From: an uncultured Dorea sp.
Lineage (GTDB): Bacteria; Bacillota; Clostridia; Lachnospirales; Lachnospiraceae
Reading direction: 5' to 3'
DNA length: 25,750 bases
NCBI GenBank assembly: GCA_910579925.1
Contig: CAJTVY010000049.1
Location: 1-25,750 of the forward strand
Positions within the stretch are counted from its first letter, which is position 1; every line of letters begins with the position of its first letter. Both the position numbers and the translations under genes were made by a program. Below the pieces are notes generated by a model, which saw only the letters and a list, made by a program, of their open reading frames with translations, searched no databases and was not told the DNA's origin. Positions 7,302-16,697 of the stretch are shown in pieces.

Positions 7302-9029
7302 TCACTCTTTCTCCCTTACCACCACGAATGTGGACGCCTGTACTTTGGGATAAGCCATACTGGAAACCGTAATATGGAAGATACCTGCCGTCTCCGGCGC
7401 GGTATACTTTCCGTTCTTGTCAATGGTTCCGCCCTCCGAATCCCGGACCGTCCATTTCAGCCGTTCATCTGTGAACCCTTCCAGAACCGCCGTAAAGACC
7501 ACACTGTCGCCCACGAATACATTCGGATTATCCGGCTGTATGAAGATGTGCTTCTTCTTAGCTGACTCAGGCTTTCGGATTTCATTGCGAAGAGCCGTCC
7601 AGTGAACCCGCACCTGTTCTGCGCCGTCATTTTTGAGGATTTTAAGCCCAATCTCAAAGGTTCCCTCCGCAGGTTCCAGTTTTGCCCCCAGAGAACCCAC
7701 GAATCCGCGGACGCCCTCGAAGAGGGACGCATCCCCGTATAACATCTGGGAATCCTCCTCAAGATCATCGTCCACCTCATAGCCAAGCAGAATGGTCACG
7801 GAACCAAAACCCAGCCCATGGACGATTTCGTCCGAATACACAATCTCCCCTGGACGCATGTTTCCCACATCGAATACCATTTCTCCGTATGCCGCCCTTA
7901 ACGGCTTCTCCTCGCTCTGGATCTTCTGATTCTCTATTTCTAAACGCTCTGCCTCTTTCAGCCTCTTCACATCCTGGGCAAGTTTTCCAATCATTGCCGC
8001 TGCGATTTCACTGTGCAGAATCTTCTGGTGGAAGGGAAGGGGGTCGATTCGCTGAATCAGACAGACGCCTCCCGCCCGCACCACATAGATTTTAGCCAGA
8101 TAAATTCCCTGCTGAAACGTATTTCCCGCAATATAATCCATGGCCGTCTTATAATATTCGGACTGCATGGTCTCATAATCGTCCCGGCTGCTTATGTATG
8201 CCCGGCTGACACATGGCCCCGCTTCCGTATACTCCCTGCCGCCAGACTTAAGCCTGAAGCTTCCTTCCACCAGAGCCGCCTCTGCCTGTACTTCCTTTAC
8301 GCCGGCCACTTTCAGAGGGATTTCCATCTGATATCTCAGATTCTTTGCCAGATCTTCCTCGTTAAATGCTACCCGAACCCGGTTGCCTTCCCCGCTGGTA
8401 AGAAATGACAGCTCCAGTTCGTACTCAAAGGAAAATTCCTGCTGCCCTCCATGCTCAATCTCTATAGTCAGAACCGCATCCTTTCCCGCCTCTAAGAATC
8501 GGGGAAATATCTGGCAGATTCGGATTCCCTGCCCCCGCCAGACTTCCTTTCGTTCCTCGTAAAGCCGCTCGGGTATAAAAATCTCACGCTCCGGTTCCTC
8601 CTGGGTGACAAACAGACGATACCCCTCTTTATATTTATTGTATTCGCTTCCGTTTTTTCCTGCGGTTCCAGCTACGTTATGCATAAGTTCCGCAGCTTCC
8701 TCCTGGTATTCCAGACACAGATAGTAAAAGCCTGCGTCCTGGTCCTCTCCGTACCCCGAAAGTTCCGAAACCTTTCGGATTGCCGGCTCATCCAGCACGA
8801 TTTCCCGCCCTGCAAAGTCCAGTGCAAGCCCCCGTTCCACGGAAATGCTCTCATCATCCACTTCCACGACTCCAAGCCCGCAGACCACGCCGCAGCCAAA
8901 CAGAAAACGGTTAATCGTCCTTCGCTTGTCGTTAAAATATTTCTGCTCTGTCTCAAAATCTTCTACAGACAGCAGCTTCCCATAAAAATACCGGTTTCTC
9001 TCGAATGGAAAGCTTTTCAAGTTCTTCAT
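7302..9029 (-). CDS. CIS 'FYGKLL' protein with C-terminal Ig-like domain
   Basis: This protein (575 residues from the chosen start; 578 from the ATG at 9038, used for numbering) opens with RNRYFYGKLLSVEDFETEQ, then RTINRFLFGCGVVCGLGV, a sequence pattern I know from proteins following the tail-I gene in eCIS clusters, whose exact role is not settled. The middle is beta-rich with one helical, charged stretch (about residues 345-376) that may be a coiled coil. Residues about 498-575 look like an Ig-like (Big_2/PKD-type) domain: VFVGDSVVFTAVLEG, LKWTVRDSEGGTID, then NGKYTAPETAGIFHITVSS. Such domains are common in surface adhesins and tail fibres, so a fibre, collar or receptor-contact role is plausible. 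The next gene starts after seven bases. Confidence 0.8.
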   Translation of the reverse strand: MKNLKSFPFERNRYFYGKLLSVEDFETEQKYFNDKRRTINRFLFGCGVVCGLGVVEVDDESISVERGLALDFAGREIVLDEPAIRKVSELSGYGEDQDAGFYYLCLEYQEEAAELMHNVAGTAGKNGSEYNKYKEGYRLFVTQEEPEREIFIPERLYEERKEVWRGQGIRICQIFPRFLEAGKDAVLTIEIEHGGQQEFSFEYELELSFLTSGEGNRVRVAFNEEDLAKNLRYQMEIPLKVAGVKEVQAEAALVEGSFRLKSGGREYTEAGPCVSRAYISSRDDYETMQSEYYKTAMDYIAGNTFQQGIYLAKIYVVRAGGVCLIQRIDPLPFHQKILHSEIAAAMIGKLAQDVKRLKEAERLEIENQKIQSEEKPLRAAYGEMVFDVGNMRPGEIVYSDEIVHGLGFGSVTILLGYEVDDDLEEDSQMLYGDASLFEGVRGFVGSLGAKLEPAEGTFEIGLKILKNDGAEQVRVHWTALRNEIRKPESAKKKHIFIQPDNPNVFVGDSVVFTAVLEGFTDERLKWTVRDSEGGTIDKNGKYTAPETAGIFHITVSSMAYPKVQASTFVVVREKE

Positions 9030-9034
9030 ATCTC

Positions 9035-10180
9035 TCATTCCTCCTTTGCCTGGGCTTCTGCCGTACCCACAATGGACGGGATAGCAGACATTCCTCTTAG
9101 ATTCACCTGTTCATATGCCGCCAGCATACTGTTGACTCCTGCATATACGTTCTGCCCCAGGTATATCCCCGGACGCAGGATTACCAGGTGAATCCTGATA
9201 TGTGCGGGTTTCATGTCCTCAATCATCTTCTTTAATGCGTGCTGCTCCCGCAGGGAACTGACTGCCTGTTCCCGCACGAACACACTTACGTCGTAAGGCC
9301 CCCACGCATATGATTTTTTCAAACTCTGGTAAGCCGCCGGGTTGTCCCGGTAATGCTCAATGTCTGAAAATTCCAGAAAGAAAGGGCGTTCTCCCGTAAA
9401 GGTACTGATGATGTGTTCCATGTATTCCCTGGTTCCGCGTATCAGATTCTTTTCCACGATTCCCATGAGAAGAAGCCGTAACCGTTCTTCCTGCCACAGA
9501 TGTGCATTGGTAATCCCCACCCATTTGGCAAGCCATCTTAAAAATTCAGGTTCAGCTACCCTTGGGTCTAACTGTCTTGCACAATTTTCGATTTTTTCAT
9601 CTAAATCCTGGTACACCGCCTCGAACATCCCCAAAAACCTTCCTAAGAAATCCTCCTTTCCCCCTGTCTGGTAGATTGCAGGCAGATAGGAAAGGAAACT
9701 GCGGTTTCCGGCATAAATCTTCATATGGCTGATTTCGGGAAGGAAACCGGCCTGACAGTATAACTGCACTTCCATCCACAGATATCTGCCGCTTGCATGG
9801 TACAGCAGGATATCTCTTGGATTGTGTACGATATGGGCGAGAAACGGCTCCATGAGCCGGCGTTTTTTCTCCAGAGGGACTTCTCTGTCACGAATTAGTT
9901 CCTCCCAAGGACGAAGCCTGCCATCTACCGGCACAACGTTCCGGTCGCTGCAATAGATGTAGAATTTAATGGAATCGTCCCCGTAGTCCTTACTCGAAAT
10001 CACTGCCCTGTGCCACTGGTTCCCGTCCTCGCCGCTGTCTAACAGACGGGAGATGAACGTACCGTTCTGGGACGTTCCTTCTTCCAGCGCGATTCCCTGA
10101 TCTGTCATCCGAATCCCATTCTGATACCCGGATTCATAATCTCTCTTTTTATTAAATACGAAATATCTAAGCTGATCCAA
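9035..10180 (-). CDS. Phage tail protein I-type baseplate protein (TIGR02242-like)
   Basis: This 381-residue protein has two parts. Residues 1-160 are beta-rich (GTFISRLLDSGEDGNQWHR, later ILLYHASGRYLWMEVQLYC), a jelly-roll-like domain typical of CIS versions. Residues about 163-262 match the TIGR02242 phage tail domain: SYLPAIYQ, FLGRFLGMFEAVYQDLDEKI, LDPRVAEPEFLRWLAKWVG and IRGTREYMEHI. In P2-like phages protein I belongs to the baseplate periphery and connects to tail fibres, so a similar attachment role is likely. The best start is TTG at 10180, with GAGAGG upstream; the first ATG would cut into the beta domain. The stop overlaps the next gene's first ATG. Confidence 0.9.
   Translation of the reverse strand: MDQLRYFVFNKKRDYESGYQNGIRMTDQGIALEEGTSQNGTFISRLLDSGEDGNQWHRAVISSKDYGDDSIKFYIYCSDRNVVPVDGRLRPWEELIRDREVPLEKKRRLMEPFLAHIVHNPRDILLYHASGRYLWMEVQLYCQAGFLPEISHMKIYAGNRSFLSYLPAIYQTGGKEDFLGRFLGMFEAVYQDLDEKIENCARQLDPRVAEPEFLRWLAKWVGITNAHLWQEERLRLLLMGIVEKNLIRGTREYMEHIISTFTGERPFFLEFSDIEHYRDNPAAYQSLKKSYAWGPYDVSVFVREQAVSSLREQHALKKMIEDMKPAHIRIHLVILRPGIYLGQNVYAGVNSMLAAYEQVNLRGMSAIPSIVGTAEAQAKEE
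9040..9045 (-). promoter_or_regulatory. AGGAGG ribosome binding site that decides the downstream start
   Basis: This AGGAGG is one base from the ATG at 9038 and ten bases from the in-frame ATG at 9029. A one-base spacing is too short for a ribosome, so the second ATG is the likely start of the 'FYGKLL' protein. The first ATG overlaps the TGA of the preceding gene. Confidence 0.6.
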
Positions 10181-10182
10181 AC

Positions 10183-10272
10183 CTATCGCCTCTCTAATCT
10201 GCTCTTCCCTGCCTTAGCCATATCAGCCGCAGGGCTGTTCATCTGATCCATTACCGGTCTGTCATTCTCCAC
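10183..10272 (-). other. Small reading frame in phase with the preceding wedge gene
   Basis: The 116 bases between the second wedge gene and the tail-I-type gene hold an open frame in the same phase as the wedge gene. Directly after its TGA come 37 sense codons, starting AFGQQVLPVEND and ending KSRLERR, then TAG at 10183-10185. As a stand-alone gene it could start at GTG 10272 (29 residues) or ATG 10251 (22 residues), neither with a good ribosome binding site. It could instead be a C-terminal tail lost by a stop mutation, or reached by TGA read-through. The segment MDQMNSPAADMAKAG is polar and helical. No family is recognised. Confidence 0.3.
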
Positions 10273-10296
10273 CGGCAGTACCTGCTGACCGAACGC

Positions 10297-12417
10297 TCAG
10301 AAGTCCGTCTCTCCTGTCGTAAAGATCCGGATATCTGTTTCTTTCAGATAAGGCAGCCCGTTAGGAGGAAGCTGAACGTCTCCGTTCACCAGATGGCGGT
10401 ATCCCCGCCCTCTCGCCTCCACAGACAAAGATCTTACCTGCCACACGCATGGCAGAATGTCAATGATTCCGTAGAGTACGCTGCCGGAGACAGGCTTTCC
10501 GATCTCCCAGGAATGTTCATTCACATAGGAAGACACCGCCTCCTCAATCATTTCCTCTGCGTCCGTGAACTGGGGACGTATCACGATCTCAGCAAAAACG
10601 GCAATCCCTACATACTCCGGATTCAGCAGACGAATAGATGTGCCGAGCATTTTCCCCTTCCGTAAGGTCTGTTCCAGATTCTGTCTGTATTTCTCGTTGA
10701 GCCTGATATCTCTTTCCTGATAGCTTAAAGGACGCACCACAATAGCAATCTCATTTTCCCGGGCTGTCTCTGGTATCTTCCCTGCCGCTGTAACGGGAAT
10801 TACCTTACAGTCCTTAATCAAAAGCCCCGGCGTCTGCCGGACTAACTGCTCATAGTCGGCATAGGTGACGCCTCTGCTTACGTTCCGAAGCTTCTGCCTT
10901 ACACGCTCATAACAGGCTTCTACCGTCTCGTTGTCCCTGCCGCCATAGGTCTGACGGTACTGGCGGACGAGAAGCTCTTTATATCCGCCGCACTCCCGGA
11001 TTCTTCCTGCTTTGATATTCCCGGACTGCCCGCCGCACACCCGCAGACGGAGCAGATGGATTTCCCCGTCCGGGGCCATTCCGTTTTCACAGTTACCAAA
11101 CAGCAGCCGGTTCTCTTCCAGGTCAAGGACGTACACCCGATCTTCCGGCGCGCAGCCGTCAAAATCTTCTACCCGCCGGTAGGGATAGAATCTTCCGACC
11201 TGCCGGTCACGGACCATGATCTCAAATTCATCGTAGACGATATCCGGAATATCCAGCCTGTATTCCTGGTTGGCATAAGCCTTACCCGTGCCGATTTCCC
11301 GCCCCTTTCGGAACTCTTTCTCATAGACGGCAAGCCGGACGCATAATCCGCCCTCTTCTTCCGGCTCCTGCCAGGAGAAGGAATAGACCACGTCTCCTTC
11401 CCGGGTCTCTTCCCGTTCCTCAGGCGAAACCTGAACAAAACCGTCCCCTGCCTGCACGTAAATCTCTGCCTGTCCGGTTTTCGCCAGATACATCCCGCTT
11501 CTGACCGTATAGATACCGTCCCCGGAAGGGACCGCCTCATAGTCTTCGTAATCACAATAGGAATACTGCTGCCTTACCTCTATCTCATTAAAGGAAAGAT
11601 TCTGAATCAGCGGCGCCACGTCATAATCATTCTCTGACAATGTCACGCGGATCTGCCAGGCTTTGTACTCCGAATCCTGCACCATTTTTCCCGGCAGATG
11701 AAATCCGATCTTCCCGCTCTGCAGAAAAGCATAGGTCGTGTCAAAGTCCACTGGCAGCTCCTCCCACCCGTTCTCAGCCTGATATTCCCAACGAAGCTGT
11801 GCCAGAGGAACGAAATCCGCTCCAATGGGATTGCGCGTCACCTCGTATTCTGTGCGGATATCAAAGGTCACCACCGTCTGTCCTTCGGTGTCAAAGGCCC
11901 GGTCCATGACGAAGCAGCAGCAGTTTCCTGCCTCTGGCTTCTCCCCAAAAGGATACAGACGCATTCTTTTTTCCAGGTCATTGCCAATATTGACGTACTG
12001 CTTAAGCGCTTCTCCGTTCAGAATATATGCCCCAATCAGTTTTACCGGACGGGGAAATTCTTTTTGCACCGTCTCGAAGGTCATATTTCCTGCAAAAAAC
12101 CGGGCGCCTTTTAACAGGGGATACTGACTTCCCAGGGAACCGGCCGGCGGCTCCACGCTCACGGCGCCCTTTGCAGGGCTGGCATGCTTCATGCCGGTTC
12201 CAAGGAGTTTCAAATATTTCTGCCGTTTCCATCCGCCAATCTGGCTGATGTGGTACTGCTGTATCTCCTTAAACCAGGAAAGCAGCCCAATCAGCATCAT
12301 CCCTGGGTCGGACTGGTTATAGTTGGTCCACTCCGGACACTCTCCCGGAATCTGGAAAGTGGCGTCAGCCTCGATTTCCCGGTAAGATCTGTCATCCAGA
12401 TTCAAATCATAGAACAT
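10297..12417 (-). CDS. Second baseplate-J-type wedge protein (Afp12 type)
   Basis: This 706-residue protein is the partner of the large baseplate-J protein. The N-terminus (YDLNLDDRSYREIE, then CPEWTNYNQSDPGMMLI) is characteristic of the second wedge protein of eCIS, and the middle has SGNIKAGRI, RNVSRGVTYADYEQLVRQTPG and an IVVRPLS strand of the baseplate-J domain (about residues 480-580). The C-terminal region (YVGIAVFAEIVIRPQF) is the usual closing domain. The ATG at 12417 has GGGAG upstream. The frame stops with TGA at 10297-10299 but remains open for another 37 codons to a TAG at 10183, which is described separately. Confidence 0.93.
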   Translation of the reverse strand: MFYDLNLDDRSYREIEADATFQIPGECPEWTNYNQSDPGMMLIGLLSWFKEIQQYHISQIGGWKRQKYLKLLGTGMKHASPAKGAVSVEPPAGSLGSQYPLLKGARFFAGNMTFETVQKEFPRPVKLIGAYILNGEALKQYVNIGNDLEKRMRLYPFGEKPEAGNCCCFVMDRAFDTEGQTVVTFDIRTEYEVTRNPIGADFVPLAQLRWEYQAENGWEELPVDFDTTYAFLQSGKIGFHLPGKMVQDSEYKAWQIRVTLSENDYDVAPLIQNLSFNEIEVRQQYSYCDYEDYEAVPSGDGIYTVRSGMYLAKTGQAEIYVQAGDGFVQVSPEEREETREGDVVYSFSWQEPEEEGGLCVRLAVYEKEFRKGREIGTGKAYANQEYRLDIPDIVYDEFEIMVRDRQVGRFYPYRRVEDFDGCAPEDRVYVLDLEENRLLFGNCENGMAPDGEIHLLRLRVCGGQSGNIKAGRIRECGGYKELLVRQYRQTYGGRDNETVEACYERVRQKLRNVSRGVTYADYEQLVRQTPGLLIKDCKVIPVTAAGKIPETARENEIAIVVRPLSYQERDIRLNEKYRQNLEQTLRKGKMLGTSIRLLNPEYVGIAVFAEIVIRPQFTDAEEMIEEAVSSYVNEHSWEIGKPVSGSVLYGIIDILPCVWQVRSLSVEARGRGYRHLVNGDVQLPPNGLPYLKETDIRIFTTGETDF

Positions 12418-12448
12418 TTCCTATGCTCCCTTTCTTCTTTGACGTTCT

Positions 12449-15400
12449 TTATTGAAATTCCACCGCTACCTCATGAAAGCCGCTTTTTGGCAGCCGGTAG
12501 AAAGGCAGCAGCCGTTCTTCGTTGACTTCGTATTCCGTAAACCGCCCGCTTTTGTATTTGCGCAGGGACAGATGGCTGATGTACTTGACCCCTTCTACCT
12601 GCTTTAAGGCGTGGATGATCTGATTCTGGTCCGGGAGTATGCCGATTTCCCATCCTTCCCCATAGAAATTTCCATGAAGCGCATCAAGAAACCGGTCTAG
12701 TTCCTGCCGTACCCGTTTCGTCGCCTCGAAAACCCCGCCTTCCTGGGAAAGTTCTATGACTACCTTTACATCCAGACGAATCAAGTCTGGCATGACGATA
12801 TAGAACCGGCCCAGCCGCACGATATTCTGATCCATATGGTCTGACAGGTAGTGATAGATTCTCCTTCTGGTACGCTCAAAGCTGTAAGCGCTCTCTCCGT
12901 AATCTCCGGGAAGTACCACCAGGGTAACGGCCCCTTCCTGGCGTCTGCCGTTCTCGTCATAGCCTGCAAAGCATTTTACCTTGCAGATATCCCGGGCGGC
13001 TTCTCTTGCCATGTCTTCGTAGTCTTCGGCAGAGACGCACCGCCTGCCATGACGCAAAAGACTTGCGTTTCTGGCTACGGACTTAAGCACCGTCTCCCCG
13101 GAAAGTCCGCACACGGTGGCCATGGGGTTGAACACCGTATTGATAAAGCCAATCGTGCGGTCCAGCCGTTCGATTCCCCCGGCCTGCACATTTCCCTGAT
13201 CCCCCTGGCTATGCCGGTAGCGCACATGAATCTCAATCGCATCTCCCTGGTTTCGTCCTGCGGTCTCCATGTATTTAGGAAATATGAGCCGTCCAGTGCG
13301 CCAGTCGGCGGCATACTCGTTCCTGCGGCCGCTTTCGACGCTGAGTTCTTCTACTTCTTTCCATAGCTCCCAGGACTGTTCCAGGCTGTGCTGGTAATCC
13401 ATCCTGCCTAACACCCGCACTTCTAAACTGCAGATGTTCTGATACGCAAGCCAGACCTCCTTTTTCTCGGCTCTGGGCGAAAGTTCGAAGGTCTCTTCTA
13501 TGGTCTCTACCCCCAGAATACTGGTAGCATTGGGGTAAATGCCCTCAATCTTAGGGCAGTTATTCCTGTCATTCCCCTTATTCTCTCCATCCCAGGGATT
13601 CTTACTGTTCCACTCTTCCTTCCCCCTGCCTTGTCCGTCTCTTTTAAGTCCGCCAGAGGCGCTTCCTTCCCCTTTGCCTTCACTGAGACGAATCCAATAT
13701 AAATCCTGCCCGAACAGGGTTTTCTGGCAGCTATCGTCCCTTCCATACCAGGAAATCAGACCCGTGTGTGCGAATCCTTCGGTTCCGTCAGCCGGGTGCA
13801 TTTCCTTCCATCCCTCTTTTGACAGATATTCCCATCTAAGCCCGGCAAGATTCCCCCGCACCGTGTCGTGCATGACAAACAGAAGCTTCAGAGGCCCTCC
13901 CACGGGAGGCTGTGCAAATCCGAAATAGCAGGTCTTTTCTTCCTCCGGTCTTGCCTCGCATGCCGGAAATGCGAATCCTGCCCGCTGCATTTCTGCTGCG
14001 CCGTGAACTTTCAGTTCCATGTTATTTTGCCGGAACATCAATCTGGGACGCAGCGGATTCTCCTGATAACTGTAGCTTAGAGAGAAATTTCCCGCCACCG
14101 GTGCGATGTAAGCTCCCCGTGTCTTGTAGGCATTGTTCATGCGGATGATTCTTGCACGGATACAATAATTTTCCGTGGAGCTTACCAGAGCGCGCTCCAC
14201 ATCCGCCGGACAGGTGAATTCGATCTTCCTGCGCACGCCTTGCATACCTTCTTCTACCGTGAAAATATCTCCGTACTGCCCGGATACGGAAAGGCGCTTC
14301 CATCCATAGCCGTTATAATATTCCCAGATAACCTCCCGGATGGTAATATCATATTCCTGTTCTGGCACGAACTCCTTCTTGCGCATAATCCGTTTCCAGG
14401 ATATCTTCATCCCTGCCGCCGCTTCTTCGATCGGAATCCTGACGAAATCAAGATCGAACTCTACGCTGATGTGCGCGCCTGCCTTTCCGAAGATTTCTCC
14501 GTTTCCGATATAGAATTCGTCATAGACAGAAGGGTTCTCTCCGAACGCCAGAAATTCCTCGATCTCTTGTTCTGTGCCGTTGACGTTAATAAATTCCGGT
14601 CTCTGCCCCAGACAATCCGTACAAAGAGAAGCCTCTCTGAAATAGATACCGGAGAAATATTCCGCGTCCCGCACTTCTGCCGAAATCACATACATTCCTC
14701 CATATTCTTCCATGGGCGCGATTCCCTGCTCCCCTCCCGGGATATGAAAACAGAGAGTTCCGTTTTCATAAGCCAGGTCTGTAATACCGCAGAATTCTTC
14801 TCCTGTTCCGTAGTAGAAACGAATTCTCTCCGGGTTCAGAAACGCCTCCCGCAGTCCTTGCGTTTCCGCAGACCGTCCTTCTGGCACAAAGGAAAGCCTG
14901 GCGTCTGCATAACTTTTGATTTCCAGTTCCCGCCCGAAACAGAAATACAGTAAGTGCTGCTGCAGATTCTCTTCTTTATCCTGGAACAAAAAAAACGAGG
15001 GCGCCGGGTCTCTCTTCCGGCTGTACAGTTCATAGATGGTATCTTCTTTAGGCTTTGCAAGGAAAATATGCGTAAGATCCATGGTCTTGACCAGCACTTC
15101 CTCCTGAGTCTCGAACACAAGCTGTCCTTCGGTTCCCTGGGCAAGCAGCCTGGTCTGTCTGGGAACTTCTGCCTCCCCCAGATACCCTTCGGGCAGCGCG
15201 AACACCACAAATCCCTCTGCCGGACTTGCCGGGTACAGTCTCGCATTGACCCCGTCAAAAAAGGAAAGCAGATCTCCTGCTGCGGACATATTAAATTTTT
15301 TGATGTTGTCATACATCAGGTCGGCAAATATGGATACCAGAGCGGTTCCGGCGTCCGGCTGTTCCTTATCGTACCGCCACTCCGGCACATACTGCTTTGC

Positions 15401-15463
15401 ACAGTTCCTCATATAGCCGATAATATCCTCTTTCGACATTTTCTCCATCTGCGGAATATCCAT
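12449..15463 (-). CDS. Baseplate-J-type wedge protein, large (Afp11/gp6 type)
   Basis: This 1004-residue protein is a main wedge component of the baseplate. The N-terminus (YMRNCAKQYVPEWRYD, then TALVSIFADLMYDNIKKFN) is the usual start of the large CIS baseplate-J protein. The C-terminal third has the family's diagnostic region: GNVQAGGI, FNPMATVCGLSGETV, then LLRHGRRCVSAEDYEDMAREA, a VTLVVLPGDYG strand and a final basic domain. Its length is typical of Afp11-like proteins. A Gly/Asp/Lys-rich linker near residues 600-630 (GEGSASGG onward) looks flexible and is an unusual insertion. It would form a ring around the hub with the 706-residue protein that follows. The ATG at 15463 has GGAG upstream. 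Confidence 0.95.
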   Translation of the reverse strand: MDIPQMEKMSKEDIIGYMRNCAKQYVPEWRYDKEQPDAGTALVSIFADLMYDNIKKFNMSAAGDLLSFFDGVNARLYPASPAEGFVVFALPEGYLGEAEVPRQTRLLAQGTEGQLVFETQEEVLVKTMDLTHIFLAKPKEDTIYELYSRKRDPAPSFFLFQDKEENLQQHLLYFCFGRELEIKSYADARLSFVPEGRSAETQGLREAFLNPERIRFYYGTGEEFCGITDLAYENGTLCFHIPGGEQGIAPMEEYGGMYVISAEVRDAEYFSGIYFREASLCTDCLGQRPEFINVNGTEQEIEEFLAFGENPSVYDEFYIGNGEIFGKAGAHISVEFDLDFVRIPIEEAAAGMKISWKRIMRKKEFVPEQEYDITIREVIWEYYNGYGWKRLSVSGQYGDIFTVEEGMQGVRRKIEFTCPADVERALVSSTENYCIRARIIRMNNAYKTRGAYIAPVAGNFSLSYSYQENPLRPRLMFRQNNMELKVHGAAEMQRAGFAFPACEARPEEEKTCYFGFAQPPVGGPLKLLFVMHDTVRGNLAGLRWEYLSKEGWKEMHPADGTEGFAHTGLISWYGRDDSCQKTLFGQDLYWIRLSEGKGEGSASGGLKRDGQGRGKEEWNSKNPWDGENKGNDRNNCPKIEGIYPNATSILGVETIEETFELSPRAEKKEVWLAYQNICSLEVRVLGRMDYQHSLEQSWELWKEVEELSVESGRRNEYAADWRTGRLIFPKYMETAGRNQGDAIEIHVRYRHSQGDQGNVQAGGIERLDRTIGFINTVFNPMATVCGLSGETVLKSVARNASLLRHGRRCVSAEDYEDMAREAARDICKVKCFAGYDENGRRQEGAVTLVVLPGDYGESAYSFERTRRRIYHYLSDHMDQNIVRLGRFYIVMPDLIRLDVKVVIELSQEGGVFEATKRVRQELDRFLDALHGNFYGEGWEIGILPDQNQIIHALKQVEGVKYISHLSLRKYKSGRFTEYEVNEERLLPFYRLPKSGFHEVAVEFQ

Positions 15464-15469
15464 AACGAA

Positions 15470-15883
15470 CTACTCTCCTTCATTGATGTAAAAAGGGTAT
15501 ACTTGATTATACTGGTTGTTGGTGGCGCGGACCACATAGCTTAAATGGATGGTCAGCATTCCCTGGTCGATCTGTTCGTCGCTGACTTCGGCTTCTATGT
15601 CTTTGATTCTTGGCTCCCACCGGATTAATGCCCGTTCGATTTCTGTTTTCATGGAATACAAGGTCGTGTAATCCGCCGTCTCGAATGCATACTCCTGGAT
15701 TCCACAGCCGAAATCCGGGTGCATTGGAAGTTCCCCTTTCCGGGTTCCGATGATGATACGAACGGATTCACGGATACTGTCTTCGTTAGACGACATCTGT
15801 ATCCGCCCTGTGGCTTTGTCGATTCCTACCGGGAACTTTAAGCCTGTTCCTAAAAATGCTTTCACGCTGTCTCTTTGTTCCAT
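15470..15883 (-). CDS. Baseplate wedge protein, gp25-like
   Basis: This 137-residue protein belongs to the gp25/GPW family (Afp9, TssE). It has the segment SIRESVRIIIGTRKGELPMHPDFGCGI, split here into SIRESVRIIIGT and GELPMHPDFG, and the EPR motif at residues 90-92 (RALIRWEPRI), which in this family contacts the sheath and wedge. Its role is to connect the baseplate wedges to the first sheath ring and start sheath polymerisation. The ATG at 15883 has a near-perfect AAGGAGG box. The baseplate-J gene follows after a six-base gap. Confidence 0.96.
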   Translation of the reverse strand: MEQRDSVKAFLGTGLKFPVGIDKATGRIQMSSNEDSIRESVRIIIGTRKGELPMHPDFGCGIQEYAFETADYTTLYSMKTEIERALIRWEPRIKDIEAEVSDEQIDQGMLTIHLSYVVRATNNQYNQVYPFYINEGE

Positions 15884-15917
15884 ACGAACCGCCTCCTTAT
15901 GTATTTCCTTCCACGTC

Positions 15918-16697
15918 CTAATTAATCTTCACCATACTGCCCTTAAGCTGTGTCATGCCGGAAGCCTGAAGTCCCAGCTCCCCGTCTGCCTTTACCTTTA
16001 CGCTGCTTCCGGTCAGAGACGTACTCTGACCCCCAAGCTTCAGGCTCTGCTTTGCGTCCAGCTCTACGGTGCCGCAGGCGACTTTCACAGTGTTGGCATC
16101 TGCCTTTACTACTTCTGTTGTACCAATAGTCAGCGAGATTTCCTTTTTGGCTTTCAAGGTGACGGCGCCATTCTTGCAATCCATGGAAAGGCTGTTCTCC
16201 TTTCCTTTGTCCTGCACGAGAATGGATTCGTTCTCGTCGTCCAGCAGAATTTCCAGCCCCTTGGGCGTATTGACCGTGATTTTTTCTTTATCCTTTGTCT
16301 CAGTAAATGTGATTTTATGGCCGCCCTTGGTCATGACGGTCTTGGTCTCATTCTTCTCGTCCGCGGTACCTTCCGGCAGCTTGTCTTTCCCGTTCCACAG
16401 ACAGCCAAGGACTACGGGCATGTTCATATTTCCGTGAATGAACCCTACCAGAACCTCAGTCCCGATTTCCGGCAGCCAGTAATTGCCGAAGCCGTCTCCG
16501 CAGTATCCGCTCATGACCCGTACCCAGTCGGATGTCTTCTTGTTCTTCTCGCCCATCAGGTACTCGACCTTGATCATTCCGATATGTTCTTTGTCCCAGA
16601 TTTCTTTTACAATCGCATTTTGAAGCCCTGGCGCCGTAATCTCCGGATAGGTTTTATCTTCTTGTTTGTCTGTCAGCAATTCATCATAAAAATTCAC
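15918..16697 (-). CDS. Spike protein (gp5 / VgrG OB-fold plus beta-helix)
   Basis: This 259-residue protein is the trimeric spike below the hub. Residues about 38-105 form the gp5-type OB fold (MIKVEYLMG, WVRVMSGYCGDGFGNYWLPE, IGTEVLVGFIHGN, PVVLGCLWNG). The rest is a series of short beta repeats (for example VTLKAKKEISL and KQSLKLGGQSTSL) that would make the intertwined beta-helix needle, capped by the PAAR-like protein. There is no lysozyme domain, unlike T4 gp5. It starts with GTG at 16697; its GTGA overlaps the stop of the hub gene by four bases, with AGGAGG inside the end of the hub gene, so translation of hub and spike is probably coupled. Confidence 0.95.
   Translation of the reverse strand: MNFYDELLTDKQEDKTYPEITAPGLQNAIVKEIWDKEHIGMIKVEYLMGEKNKKTSDWVRVMSGYCGDGFGNYWLPEIGTEVLVGFIHGNMNMPVVLGCLWNGKDKLPEGTADEKNETKTVMTKGGHKITFTETKDKEKITVNTPKGLEILLDDENESILVQDKGKENSLSMDCKNGAVTLKAKKEISLTIGTTEVVKADANTVKVACGTVELDAKQSLKLGGQSTSLTGSSVKVKADGELGLQASGMTQLKGSMVKIN

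Noticed and set aside
14240..14953. Plus-strand open frame of 237 codons inside the large baseplate gene
   Set aside because: Antisense shadow of a certain gene with no recognisable protein features.
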